Shown piece by piece: positions 16,999 through 25,742 of a stretch of 64,000 nt of DNA (the stretch's first letter is position 1; every line of letters begins with the position of its first letter). The notes beneath the pieces are model-generated. The model was given only the letters and a program-made list of their open reading frames with translations. It made no database searches and was not told the origin of the DNA. The stretch comes from Tianweitania sp. UT-5YL-CI-8. Its GTDB lineage: Bacteria; Pseudomonadota; Alphaproteobacteria; Rhizobiales; Rhizobiaceae. The position numbers and the translations under genes were made by a program. The DNA is taken from NCBI RefSeq assembly GCF_030010215.1, contig NZ_JASCRR010000006.1, positions 1-64,000 of the forward strand, written 5' to 3'.

Positions 16999-18567
16999 TT
17001 ACTCCTCGCCGCTTTCCTCGAGAACGTCGAAACGTACATTGCGGGCTGGCGGCGAGCGCAGGATATGGCGCTGCCGCTCGACCCACAGCACCGGCCTACC
17101 GTCCACGCCGCGCGCAAGCTGCCAGCGCCGTTTGAGCTCGAAGCCGCCGCCGGCCATGACACCAGCCGATATGCTGTGCAGCTCAGGCGCTTCCGGCGTG
17201 CCGGCATAGAGCAGCCGCCCGCCAGGATGCGGTGTCGGCCTGGGCTGCTGCAGGCCGTAATCGGCCATACCGCCGCGCAGATAGGCGGGACCGCCCTCCG
17301 CGCTCCAGTCGAGTTGATAGGGGTGCCAGTGGCTTTCGACCCCGTCGGCCGGCTTGTAGGCATAGGTCTTGGCCTTGCTCAGGTCGCCTGAGGGCTTAAG
17401 CGGCGGGTACGCAGGATGCGCAGCGTTGGGCGCTATCGGCTTGCGTGCCACCGCTCGTCCATCGACGATCCGCTCCAGCGCCCAAAGCACGTTCGACTGT
17501 TCGTCGAGACCGAACTGCACGCGCTCGATTGGCTGGCTTTCCAGCGGTCCCTCCGCCACCGGCCATACCACCAGCGAGGAAGCCGGCAGACCGGTGCAGC
17601 GATATAGCGAGAAATCGTCCGGCGCAGACAACCCGGGATAGACAGGCGTGCCGTCATCGAGCAGTTCCGTGCCATCGAACACCTGCCCGAACCCGTCGGT
17701 AACCTTCATGCTGTCGATGGAGACGACCGAGCCGACCTCGGCATTGACGGGGACCAGGAACCAGTCATCGGAATGCGAGTAGATCAGGTCCACCAGAAGC
17801 ATGGTCGCAAAATGCGCGGTATCCGGCGCATAACCGCCAATGTCGACCTGGGCGTCCTCGATTTCCCAGAAACGGCTGTGCGGCGCGCCGGGATATTCGA
17901 GCGGTGTGGGGATCACCGCAACGGCTTCTGCCTCCGGCGTCTCGCCTTGAGCCGCAGCTTCATCCGCATCGGCTGAATACCAGTCGACCGAGCCGCCGCG
18001 ATGATCGCGGATCTTAAGCTCTGCAACCGGCGAATCGAAACTCGCCCCATAGCTGAGTTCCCTGGATTCCCAACGATCGGGACTGTCGCGGGGCGGCAGA
18101 TCTCCGCCGAAGTCGCCGATCTGAACGCCAAGTCTATCGCGAATGAGCCAGACGGCCAGTCCGTCCAGCCGCCCGGCAAAGGCCTGATAGGGCGGCGGCG
18201 GATCCTGGAACACCAGTTGCGGTTGATCGATCAGGTCGGGCGCAAGCGACGCGATCCGATGCCCCGCGCGGATGCGGCGGCCCATCGTCCACCAATCCTC
18301 CAGTTCGGATTCCACCAGCGCTTCGGCAGGCACGATGCGCGGATCGAACGCCGCCTCGCCGTCCAGCGGCAGGATCGGGCTGCGCGTGACCTCGACATCG
18401 ACGCGGACCGGCGTCGAGGCGTTTTCGCCCTGATGCTCCCCCATCTGCCACTGCCGCGCCAGGAACCACAACGGATCGTGCAGTCGCGCAGCAAAGCCAT
18501 TGTCGATGTCGCGTTCGCCCCGACGCGTTTCCAGCCGGTTGTAGAGGTCGATGCGCTGCGCAGCCAT
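16999..18567 (-). CDS. Uncharacterised 522-aa protein, fourth gene of the large cluster
   Basis: I do not recognise a named function. The N-terminus ARLHDPLWFLARQWQMGEHQ is a strong conserved-looking block at residues 27-46. A second block, HSRFWEIEDAQVDIGG near residues 246-261, is followed by DWFLVPVNAEVGS. The C-terminus has RRWQLARGVDGRPVLWVERQ. From memory, similar blocks occur in hypothetical proteins of actinobacteria and other phyla that sit beside homologues of the two preceding genes. There is no signal peptide, transmembrane helix or enzyme motif; the composition is rich in Trp and Pro. GAGG sits 8 nt before the ATG, and the gene starts 4 bp after the 1500-aa gene. Probably a structural partner in one complex. 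Confidence 0.8.
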   Translation of the reverse strand: MAAQRIDLYNRLETRRGERDIDNGFAARLHDPLWFLARQWQMGEHQGENASTPVRVDVEVTRSPILPLDGEAAFDPRIVPAEALVESELEDWWTMGRRIRAGHRIASLAPDLIDQPQLVFQDPPPPYQAFAGRLDGLAVWLIRDRLGVQIGDFGGDLPPRDSPDRWESRELSYGASFDSPVAELKIRDHRGGSVDWYSADADEAAAQGETPEAEAVAVIPTPLEYPGAPHSRFWEIEDAQVDIGGYAPDTAHFATMLLVDLIYSHSDDWFLVPVNAEVGSVVSIDSMKVTDGFGQVFDGTELLDDGTPVYPGLSAPDDFSLYRCTGLPASSLVVWPVAEGPLESQPIERVQFGLDEQSNVLWALERIVDGRAVARKPIAPNAAHPAYPPLKPSGDLSKAKTYAYKPADGVESHWHPYQLDWSAEGGPAYLRGGMADYGLQQPRPTPHPGGRLLYAGTPEAPELHSISAGVMAGGGFELKRRWQLARGVDGRPVLWVERQRHILRSPPARNVRFDVLEESGEE

Positions 18568-18571
18568 GCCG

Positions 18572-21500
18572 TTACCTCGTATATTGCGTGCCGGGATCGA
18601 GCCGCACCCTGAGCGGGCCCGAAGCCTGGAACCACATGGCCGGCATCACCGGATGAATTGCACCGTGTTCCGGTCTTGCCGCGCGGGCATGGGCGAGCTG
18701 TCGCGTCTGGATCAGGATATCGAGCACGTCATCGTTTTCAAGCCGCTTGTCGCCTCTCGGCGGCACCGCCAAAAGGATCGCCTGAGGCGCACGCGAGGCC
18801 GGCGCATTGAAGCCAAAGGCGGCGAAGGTCGTGCGGCGCGGCATCGGCACGCCTTCGCTGAACTGGTCGATCAGCGCCACCGCGACGCTCTCACCCTCGA
18901 ACGCGTCCGGCCCGCCATAGGCATGCACGAGCCGGCTCATATCCAGTTGCGTCAGGTCGAGGTCGCGCGCTTCGCGGTTGGCCTCGACCAGTTGCAGCCG
19001 CCAGGGATCGCCTGCGGGCGCCGCGCTCCATGTCTTCAGCGGCGAAAATGTCCCCAGCAACCCGCTTTCGAGCTGGACCGCCTCGATGCGCGCCAGCGCG
19101 GGACGCAAGGGCGCCACCACCGGCAGCCATTCTGTATCCAGCGACGGTTCCTCCGCATCGCGCAGGCCGGTACGGTCCTTGAACTGCGCCACCGTCCAGC
19201 GCGCCGTCACGGCAAGCCGTCCTCCGGGCACGGTCAGATCGCCGATCGCGCGCGCAAGTGCCGCCGCCGAGAGGCTTGCGGTCTTCGGATCGGCCGGATC
19301 GGGTGCCGCCTTCAAACGCGCCCTGAGCCCGGAAATGGCGGCCTCCACCAATGCGTCGAGCACAGTCCCTTCAAGCACCTCATCCTTGAATACAGCGCCG
19401 ATCAGCGCCTTGCGCGAAGCAGGCTCCGGCGAACCGACCACCCCCCAGCACAAGGCGGTCCGCAAGAACACGACCTTCGACGCCGCATCGCCTCCCGACC
19501 CGGTGTCGGCGAGCTTGGAGATGCCTTCGTTGAGAACGAGATAGCGCTTGAGCATGTCCTGCTGGATCAGTTCATCGATCGCCTGATCCGCCGCCTCATC
19601 GCGCACCGCCGAAATGTCGTCGGCAAGCGCCGGCTGAGTGCCGAAGGCGCCCGCCATCTGCCGCATCAGCCGGTGCCCTTCCGGCTGCGCTACCGTTGCA
19701 CTCGGCTGCCCAAGCCGGTCGCGAACCATCTCCGCCAGAAAATCCTCCGGCACCAGCGCAGCTTCGAGCGGCGTCAGCCCAAAGGCACCGAGCGCCACGT
19801 CGGCGCTCTGCTGCGCTCCGCCCTCCGACCACTCGGCGTGGAAATTCCACAGCGGCAGTGCGTCGAATGTTTCGGCCAGAAAGGCCGCCAACGACGCATC
19901 GGCCTGCTCGAGCGGCGCACCGGAAATCTTTGGGCTCACATAGGGCATGACCGCCACCGTGCTGGTGGTCAGCCGATATCCGGACGGCGGCGTGCGCACC
20001 ACGTCGAAGTCCGGCGGACGGGCAAAGCCTGCGGCGGCATCCATCGGATCGGCTGCCAAGGCAGCCTGCCCTCCGACGACATTGTACACACCCTCCGCCA
20101 CCAGCAGGTCGGCGAAGGCGTCCAGTCCAGCGTCCAGCGCCCGCAACCGCTCGATTTGCTCGGCGTTCTTAGTCGCATCTGCCGACAAAACATTGCTCAC
20201 GCTGCCGTCGAGCAATCCTGCCAGCGCCTCAAGGCCCTGGCAGACATCGCGGCGGTCCGGACGCTCCGGCCGCATCGGTTTCACGTCGCGCAGGCGCAGG
20301 ATTTCGTCTCGCCCCTCGACGATTTCCTCGACGCGCCGCCCCAGCACTTCGAAGATGTGGAAGCCGCGGCGGATTTCGCGTGCGAACTCAAGCGCTACGC
20401 GAACGGAAGCGGAGTCCAGATTGGTGCTCCACCTGTTCTCGCCAGGCTCGTCCAGGCCGGTGAGATATTTGTCGCGCAGGATAATGCTCGTCAGCGCCTG
20501 GTCGTAGGACGGGGCGTGCAGCCTGCCCGACGCGTTCGGCCCCGGCTCGCCGAGGAAGGGACCTTCCAGCCAGCCATAGGCACCGAGACGATGGTTGGCC
20601 TTGCCACCTCCGGCCTGTTCGGCGAGACGCGACATCGCCACGCCGGTGGCCCAGGGATCGATCCGGTGCGAGGCCGTGTCCAGCGTGGCGCGAAACGCCC
20701 TTTCCAGCTCCGCCTTGCGCTCCTCGGGCATGGTCATGCGCGAATAGGGGATGTCGGGGTTCTCCGGATCTTTCATCTCCTCGCGATATTGGCCAAGCTC
20801 TCCGGCCAGATCGAGCAGCCGGTAGAAGTGGTCCTTGACCAGTCCGGCTGCGGGCTCGGCGCCTGATCCCTGCTCGAAATGGACCTGGAAGTTCTTCTGC
20901 TCCGCTTCCACCGAAACGACGCTCTGCGCATCCCAGGCGTTCGGATTCTTCAGCAACCCGTCAGGGCCGTCGACGGACTGGTTGTACCAGGCCTTGGCGA
21001 GCACGCCCGACCAGATCATCAGCCGGATCAGCAGGCTGTCGGGAATGATCGGCGCGCGCTTCTCGTTCATGAAGAACGCGTCGGCGAAGCGGTTGGTCCG
21101 CACATCACGGTAAAGCCGCTCGAACGCATCCTTGAGCGGCTCGGCAGGCATACGCTCAGCACCGATCAGCGGCAGATGCAGCGGCCGCGCATTCCACACA
21201 CCGATATACGGCTTGGCCGGCTTTTCGCCGATCACGTCGATGGCCGGCGACCAGGCCTTCATGGCCGCATCCATGAATTCGCCGTAGGGCACATCGTTGT
21301 AGAACTGAGCCAGGATTTCCGCCGACACATAGGTGCGGTAGTCGTAATTGGAACTCACGCCGGTGCGCGCGAGAAGATCGAGCAGCCTTTCCTCATCGGC
21401 CTCCACCACAGTGCCACGCGTCTGCGCGGCTTGTTCCCATTGCGGCAGGAGTTGCAGCACTCCGCGCACGATGCGTTCCTCGGCTGAGGAAACGAAGCTG

Positions 21501-23074
21501 CCTTCGCTCTCGATCCGGTTGAGCGACACCACAGGCAGAACGCCATAAGGCTGGCTGTCGAACCGCAAGGGCGGCAGCGGACCTTCCGGCGCAAGCCAAT
21601 GGTTCGCCCACTCCCACAGCTCATGCGCGCGGTCGCGCAGCGTCCACACATCGCGCAGTCCATGCCCCCACAGCGCTGGCCACAAGACCTGAACGAGGCG
21701 GCGGCTTTCCTCCGTCGTATGGTGGCCACCCGGTATGGCGTCCAAAGCCTTGCCGTTTCCGCACAAAGCCTCTGCCATGGCTTCCGTACCGGCCTGCCGA
21801 AGCTCCTGCATGCGCAGCGAGGCCACCCCGCGCCACGCATCGACATCCTTGCCCAAATCGGCCGCCTGCCCACCCTCGACCGTGTTGGTCGGCATTCCCG
21901 GCTTCAGCATACCCATGACGCCCGATTGCGCCTGCGCGGAAAAATGCGCCTCGGCCGTCTCATCGCCGAGACCGTAGACATAGAGCGACAGGATGGTGTC
22001 AGGCCCCAACCCAGCCGGCAGGTCGGCCTCGACGCCCAGCCCAACGCTTTTGGCGGCCTCCCAATCGGTCAGCCAGTTCTCCTTGTCGCCCGCCTCGGTC
22101 GGCAGCAGAAGATCGATCCCATCCTGCCGCGGCTTGAGCACCGCCAGATCGTGCCGGGCGCCGGCCTTGTCGAAGGCGGTGACGATCAATTCCGGCGGCA
22201 GGCCAGAAACACGCGCGTCGGCACTCTCGCCGTTCCGGTCGGGTGGCACGGCGCATACGAAAACACCCTCCGTCAGCACCGGCGGAAACTCGGCGACAAG
22301 CCGGGCGGCGCGGGGTGCGCTGACCGCATCGCAAAACTCCCTCCAGGCGATGACGCCGTGGTCGTCATCCAGCCATTGCACCGCCGGCGGATTGGCTGAC
22401 ACGTCCATCACCGTGGAGCGCGCCCAGAATTCGCTGAGCAGGTCCGCCTCGACCGCGCTGACCTGCTTGGTGTCGCGGAGGATCGAAGGCTCATCCGGCG
22501 TGACGCGGAGCAACAGGCGCCAGCCAGCCTGAGTTTGCTTGAACACCGTCTCCAGCCGCAGCGGCAGCATCACCCCGACATCGCGCAGCGGATAGTTGCG
22601 CAGCCGCGGCTCGGTCCTGACCCATTCGCCTATTGCGATGCCCGCAAGTTCGGCCGCTGCGTCTTCGCCAACCGCTTTCACAACCCTTGCGAAAAACGCA
22701 GCACTTGGCGGCGCCGGCCTCAACAACAGACGTTGCAAAGCTGCCCCGGAAACCAGCGGCTTTTGCTTCAGCACGGTGAACGCGACATCGTTCGCCGCAG
22801 TCGTCGCCAGCCCCAGCCGGTGCCGCACAATCCAGTCCGCCGCAAGAAGCGCGACAAAACCGTCGCTCGACTCATAGCGATCGCCCTTTAGCCCTTTTTC
22901 CTCCTTGCGCAGTGCCGAAAGAGCCGCACGAGCGGTCAAGTCAGGAAAGCGTTGCCCAAAACCGCCCTTGGGCAATGTCTCCGACAGCTTTCCGGGTTTG
23001 GTCAAATTACCGAGCCGCGCGATGGCCTTCGCCACCAATACCTGCCTGAGATCGCGATATCGAAAGCTCATCAT
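18572..23074 (-). CDS. Uncharacterised 1500-aa protein, third gene of the large cluster
   Basis: A giant soluble-looking protein of unknown function. The block LPPLRFDSQPYGVLPVVSL near residues 500-518 resembles a motif I recall from large hypothetical proteins in distant bacteria. Upstream is a helical region LWPALWGHGLRDVWTLRDRA at about 464-483. The N-terminal 350 residues contain repeated short beta/helix segments. No catalytic signature, signal peptide or transmembrane segment is visible. The start overlaps the stop of the preceding gene as ATGATGA; ATG 23074 is chosen, and the adjacent ATG at 23071 is equally possible. The long open frame on the opposite strand over this gene is a composition shadow. 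Confidence 0.82.
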   Translation of the reverse strand: MMSFRYRDLRQVLVAKAIARLGNLTKPGKLSETLPKGGFGQRFPDLTARAALSALRKEEKGLKGDRYESSDGFVALLAADWIVRHRLGLATTAANDVAFTVLKQKPLVSGAALQRLLLRPAPPSAAFFARVVKAVGEDAAAELAGIAIGEWVRTEPRLRNYPLRDVGVMLPLRLETVFKQTQAGWRLLLRVTPDEPSILRDTKQVSAVEADLLSEFWARSTVMDVSANPPAVQWLDDDHGVIAWREFCDAVSAPRAARLVAEFPPVLTEGVFVCAVPPDRNGESADARVSGLPPELIVTAFDKAGARHDLAVLKPRQDGIDLLLPTEAGDKENWLTDWEAAKSVGLGVEADLPAGLGPDTILSLYVYGLGDETAEAHFSAQAQSGVMGMLKPGMPTNTVEGGQAADLGKDVDAWRGVASLRMQELRQAGTEAMAEALCGNGKALDAIPGGHHTTEESRRLVQVLWPALWGHGLRDVWTLRDRAHELWEWANHWLAPEGPLPPLRFDSQPYGVLPVVSLNRIESEGSFVSSAEERIVRGVLQLLPQWEQAAQTRGTVVEADEERLLDLLARTGVSSNYDYRTYVSAEILAQFYNDVPYGEFMDAAMKAWSPAIDVIGEKPAKPYIGVWNARPLHLPLIGAERMPAEPLKDAFERLYRDVRTNRFADAFFMNEKRAPIIPDSLLIRLMIWSGVLAKAWYNQSVDGPDGLLKNPNAWDAQSVVSVEAEQKNFQVHFEQGSGAEPAAGLVKDHFYRLLDLAGELGQYREEMKDPENPDIPYSRMTMPEERKAELERAFRATLDTASHRIDPWATGVAMSRLAEQAGGGKANHRLGAYGWLEGPFLGEPGPNASGRLHAPSYDQALTSIILRDKYLTGLDEPGENRWSTNLDSASVRVALEFAREIRRGFHIFEVLGRRVEEIVEGRDEILRLRDVKPMRPERPDRRDVCQGLEALAGLLDGSVSNVLSADATKNAEQIERLRALDAGLDAFADLLVAEGVYNVVGGQAALAADPMDAAAGFARPPDFDVVRTPPSGYRLTTSTVAVMPYVSPKISGAPLEQADASLAAFLAETFDALPLWNFHAEWSEGGAQQSADVALGAFGLTPLEAALVPEDFLAEMVRDRLGQPSATVAQPEGHRLMRQMAGAFGTQPALADDISAVRDEAADQAIDELIQQDMLKRYLVLNEGISKLADTGSGGDAASKVVFLRTALCWGVVGSPEPASRKALIGAVFKDEVLEGTVLDALVEAAISGLRARLKAAPDPADPKTASLSAAALARAIGDLTVPGGRLAVTARWTVAQFKDRTGLRDAEEPSLDTEWLPVVAPLRPALARIEAVQLESGLLGTFSPLKTWSAAPAGDPWRLQLVEANREARDLDLTQLDMSRLVHAYGGPDAFEGESVAVALIDQFSEGVPMPRRTTFAAFGFNAPASRAPQAILLAVPPRGDKRLENDDVLDILIQTRQLAHARAARPEHGAIHPVMPAMWFQASGPLRVRLDPGTQYTR

Positions 23075-25740
23075 GGCGCTTCGCCCAGCGTTTCGAGAGC
23101 GGTGCCGCTGATGGCCACGCGCGTCGGCTTGTCGATTGTCTTGACGGCGAACTCCGCGGCATTGTTCCAATTTAGCGATTTATCGTTGCGGAAGCGCAGC
23201 TCTGTTGGCGGCTCGTCCAGAACCAGCCAGTATTTATCCAGGGCCTCCGGCTCGACGTCGAAGACGAAAAACACCAGGTCCGGCATGATCTCGCCCTGGA
23301 AAATCGGGCCGATATAGTCGCGCGTATCCGGCATTCCCGTCGCCTGCCGGAACTGCGGCTGCGTGGTCAGCAGAGCATCCAGCGCGGCCTCGCCGCCCGC
23401 CGGTGTGCGCACCAGATAGACCAGCGTCGAGGGATATCGGCGGAACAGCGCCGTACGGAAGGCGATGACCAGATTGCCCTCGCCCGACGTGGCGGCAAAC
23501 TCGAACACCTGATGCGAGCGGTGCCCGAGATCGTCGGCATCGGCAGCCCCGTGGGGCTTGGAAAGCCAGCGGTCGAAGGGCTGGATGTCGGGCGCGCGCT
23601 TGCCCTCGTCATGATCGACATAGCCCCAGAACATCCTGAGCGGCGTGCTGACGCGCGGTGCCGGCAGGTTGCGCCAGCGCATCTCCGCGAGGAACTGGGT
23701 ATTCAACCCGAGCAGGAAGGCATCGACGAAAGCCGGATTGGTTCTCAGCGCGATCACCGAATCCGGCAGCACCTCGTTCGCGCCCGGCAGCAGCCACTCT
23801 TTGTCGTGGCGCTTGAGCATCGTCCAGGTCGGATAGTCCAGCCCGATCGGCGCTTCCGGCGGCGCGAGCGAGACCAGCTTGATGCCGTCTATCGTGCTCT
23901 CGACGCGCACCCAGGCTGGCGGTCGCGGGGCAGTCGGGTCGATGGCCCCGGTCACCGCCGCGTCGAGCGCATCGAGATTGACCGGGCGGCGGCGGTCGGG
24001 CGGATCGTAGCCCGGCAGCAGCTGGTCGATGCCGTTCTTGATGGCCCGTTCCCCCAGCGTACTGGCACGACAGGCATTGATCGCGCCGATCATCGTCTCG
24101 TGTTCGAAGACGTCGGGCGGCGGCATCAATTCCCCAAAATACGCGCCCATCCGATCGTAACAGCGCAGGCCGAGAAGTTCGGCGGTCATCGTGATGAACG
24201 TCCCTACGCTGTCGTTATTGACGGGTGCCCCTTCGAACTTCGCGAACAGTTCCTCGATGACCTTGTCGATCTCGCCGAGACCCATGGCATCGCCCAGCGG
24301 CTTGAGGCCGAACTGCTTGGCGAGCCCATCGGCATGGATGACGCCGTCGGCATTCCCTTGCTGCGGCTCCACCGGTTGATTGGCGAGTTGCATGAGCTTG
24401 CCTCGGCTAATCCGCCCGCCAGCGGCAAAGCGCGAGCGCCCGGACCCTCCCCGCGTCAGCCGCATTGCCGCACTCGAAAACAGGCTGCGTTGCAGAACGC
24501 TGTCCGGTCCGGTGACGCGATCCAGCACGCCTTGTCCGTCACTGCTGATCATGCGGCCCATCGCCGGGCCGAAAAGCTGCAGGCGCTGTTCGGCGCTGTC
24601 CGGCAGGCGCCGGTTCCACAGCCGGCTCGAAAGGCCAAGCCCGGCGGCCAGGAACGATATGCGCTGGCCAATATCCTGCAACGCACCGGCCTGTTCCACC
24701 GCCGCCGCCATAAGCTGTTCCTGCTCGACCACGCCCATCCGGACGCCCAACCCGCCAATGCCCCGGTTTCGCGGGTCGCCATTCATCGACTTCGACCAGC
24801 GCACCGCGTCGACATCGTCCAGCCACAAGCCGCCATAACGCGGCAGTTGCATGATCTCGCGCTCCGGCGGCTCGGGGATCACATCGGGAATCTCGTCTTC
24901 GACCGGATCGTTGAGCCTGTCGAGATCGGCCCGCACCTTCTCGACCGCTTCCGTCTGTTCCGGCAGATCCTGCAGAGAGGTGATCGCACCGCCTGCCCGC
25001 AGCGTTTCGTCCAGATCGGTCAACGGTCGGCGGTAGCGTATATCGCCCATGCCCAGGCCGCCTGCCTTGCGCACCCGAAGGGCAGCCGCCAGCATCTCGA
25101 AATCGCCGGCCTCGCCGGTCCGGAAACGCCAGCTGTAAAACACCGGCAGATGGCTGCCGGTCAGCGCGCCGCCATTCCAACTGAACTGCCCGTTGGCGTC
25201 GAAGGCCGGCACCAGAGCGGCGACATGGCCGCGCAGCGGTGCAAGGATGCGCGGCGACACGAGCCGCGAAAACCGCGCGCCGTTCTCGTCATGCACATGA
25301 GCCCAGCGATGGGCGTGGGCGAGATCATGCGCCTGCAGGACGCCGGCTCCAGGTACGACAATGCCGCCCTGCGGGTTCATCTCGTCCTCGGTCCCGACCA
25401 GAAGAACCAGCCATGGCGTCGCCTGACCCCCTTGTGGAGACGCTTTCGGACTGTAGCGCCAGGGCAGGTCCGCCTCGTGGAAATCGAGATGAACGAGCTT
25501 TGTCGTTTCAGCATCGGCCGTAGACGGGCGCGGCGCCATGTGGCGAATGGCGGATGGCTTGAGCGAGGCGACATCGGCGGCGGATCGCAGATAGACCGGG
25601 ATCGACGTTTCGGTGAGACCTTGCGCATCGGCAACATCGTCGATCTGCAGCGGGATCGCCCCGCGCAGCCGCCCGCCATCTTCCGTCGCATCCGCAAGCA
25701 GTGCCGGCCGCTGCCAACTGTAGAAGGTCATCGTCGCCAT
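23071..25740 (-). CDS. Uncharacterised 889-aa protein, second gene of the large cluster
   Basis: Not a characterised family. The C-terminal 250 residues carry a run of distinctive blocks: NPAFVDAFLLGLN near 668-680, RMFWGYVD near 702-709, DIQPFDRW near 719-726, VIAFRTALFRRYPSTLVYLV near 758-777, PIFQGEIMPDLVFFVFDV near 812-829, and LVLDEPPTELRF near 839-850. I recall the same order in hypothetical proteins of several phyla. A helical acidic region (residues about 240-300) separates this from an N-terminal beta-rich part beginning MTFYSWQRPALL. No membrane helix or enzyme motif is seen. ATG 25740 lies 2 bp after the upstream stop; in-frame codons further upstream fall inside the neighbouring gene and are not used. 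Confidence 0.82.
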   Translation of the reverse strand: MATMTFYSWQRPALLADATEDGGRLRGAIPLQIDDVADAQGLTETSIPVYLRSAADVASLKPSAIRHMAPRPSTADAETTKLVHLDFHEADLPWRYSPKASPQGGQATPWLVLLVGTEDEMNPQGGIVVPGAGVLQAHDLAHAHRWAHVHDENGARFSRLVSPRILAPLRGHVAALVPAFDANGQFSWNGGALTGSHLPVFYSWRFRTGEAGDFEMLAAALRVRKAGGLGMGDIRYRRPLTDLDETLRAGGAITSLQDLPEQTEAVEKVRADLDRLNDPVEDEIPDVIPEPPEREIMQLPRYGGLWLDDVDAVRWSKSMNGDPRNRGIGGLGVRMGVVEQEQLMAAAVEQAGALQDIGQRISFLAAGLGLSSRLWNRRLPDSAEQRLQLFGPAMGRMISSDGQGVLDRVTGPDSVLQRSLFSSAAMRLTRGGSGRSRFAAGGRISRGKLMQLANQPVEPQQGNADGVIHADGLAKQFGLKPLGDAMGLGEIDKVIEELFAKFEGAPVNNDSVGTFITMTAELLGLRCYDRMGAYFGELMPPPDVFEHETMIGAINACRASTLGERAIKNGIDQLLPGYDPPDRRRPVNLDALDAAVTGAIDPTAPRPPAWVRVESTIDGIKLVSLAPPEAPIGLDYPTWTMLKRHDKEWLLPGANEVLPDSVIALRTNPAFVDAFLLGLNTQFLAEMRWRNLPAPRVSTPLRMFWGYVDHDEGKRAPDIQPFDRWLSKPHGAADADDLGHRSHQVFEFAATSGEGNLVIAFRTALFRRYPSTLVYLVRTPAGGEAALDALLTTQPQFRQATGMPDTRDYIGPIFQGEIMPDLVFFVFDVEPEALDKYWLVLDEPPTELRFRNDKSLNWNNAAEFAVKTIDKPTRVAISGTALETLGEAP

Positions 25741-25742
25741 GG

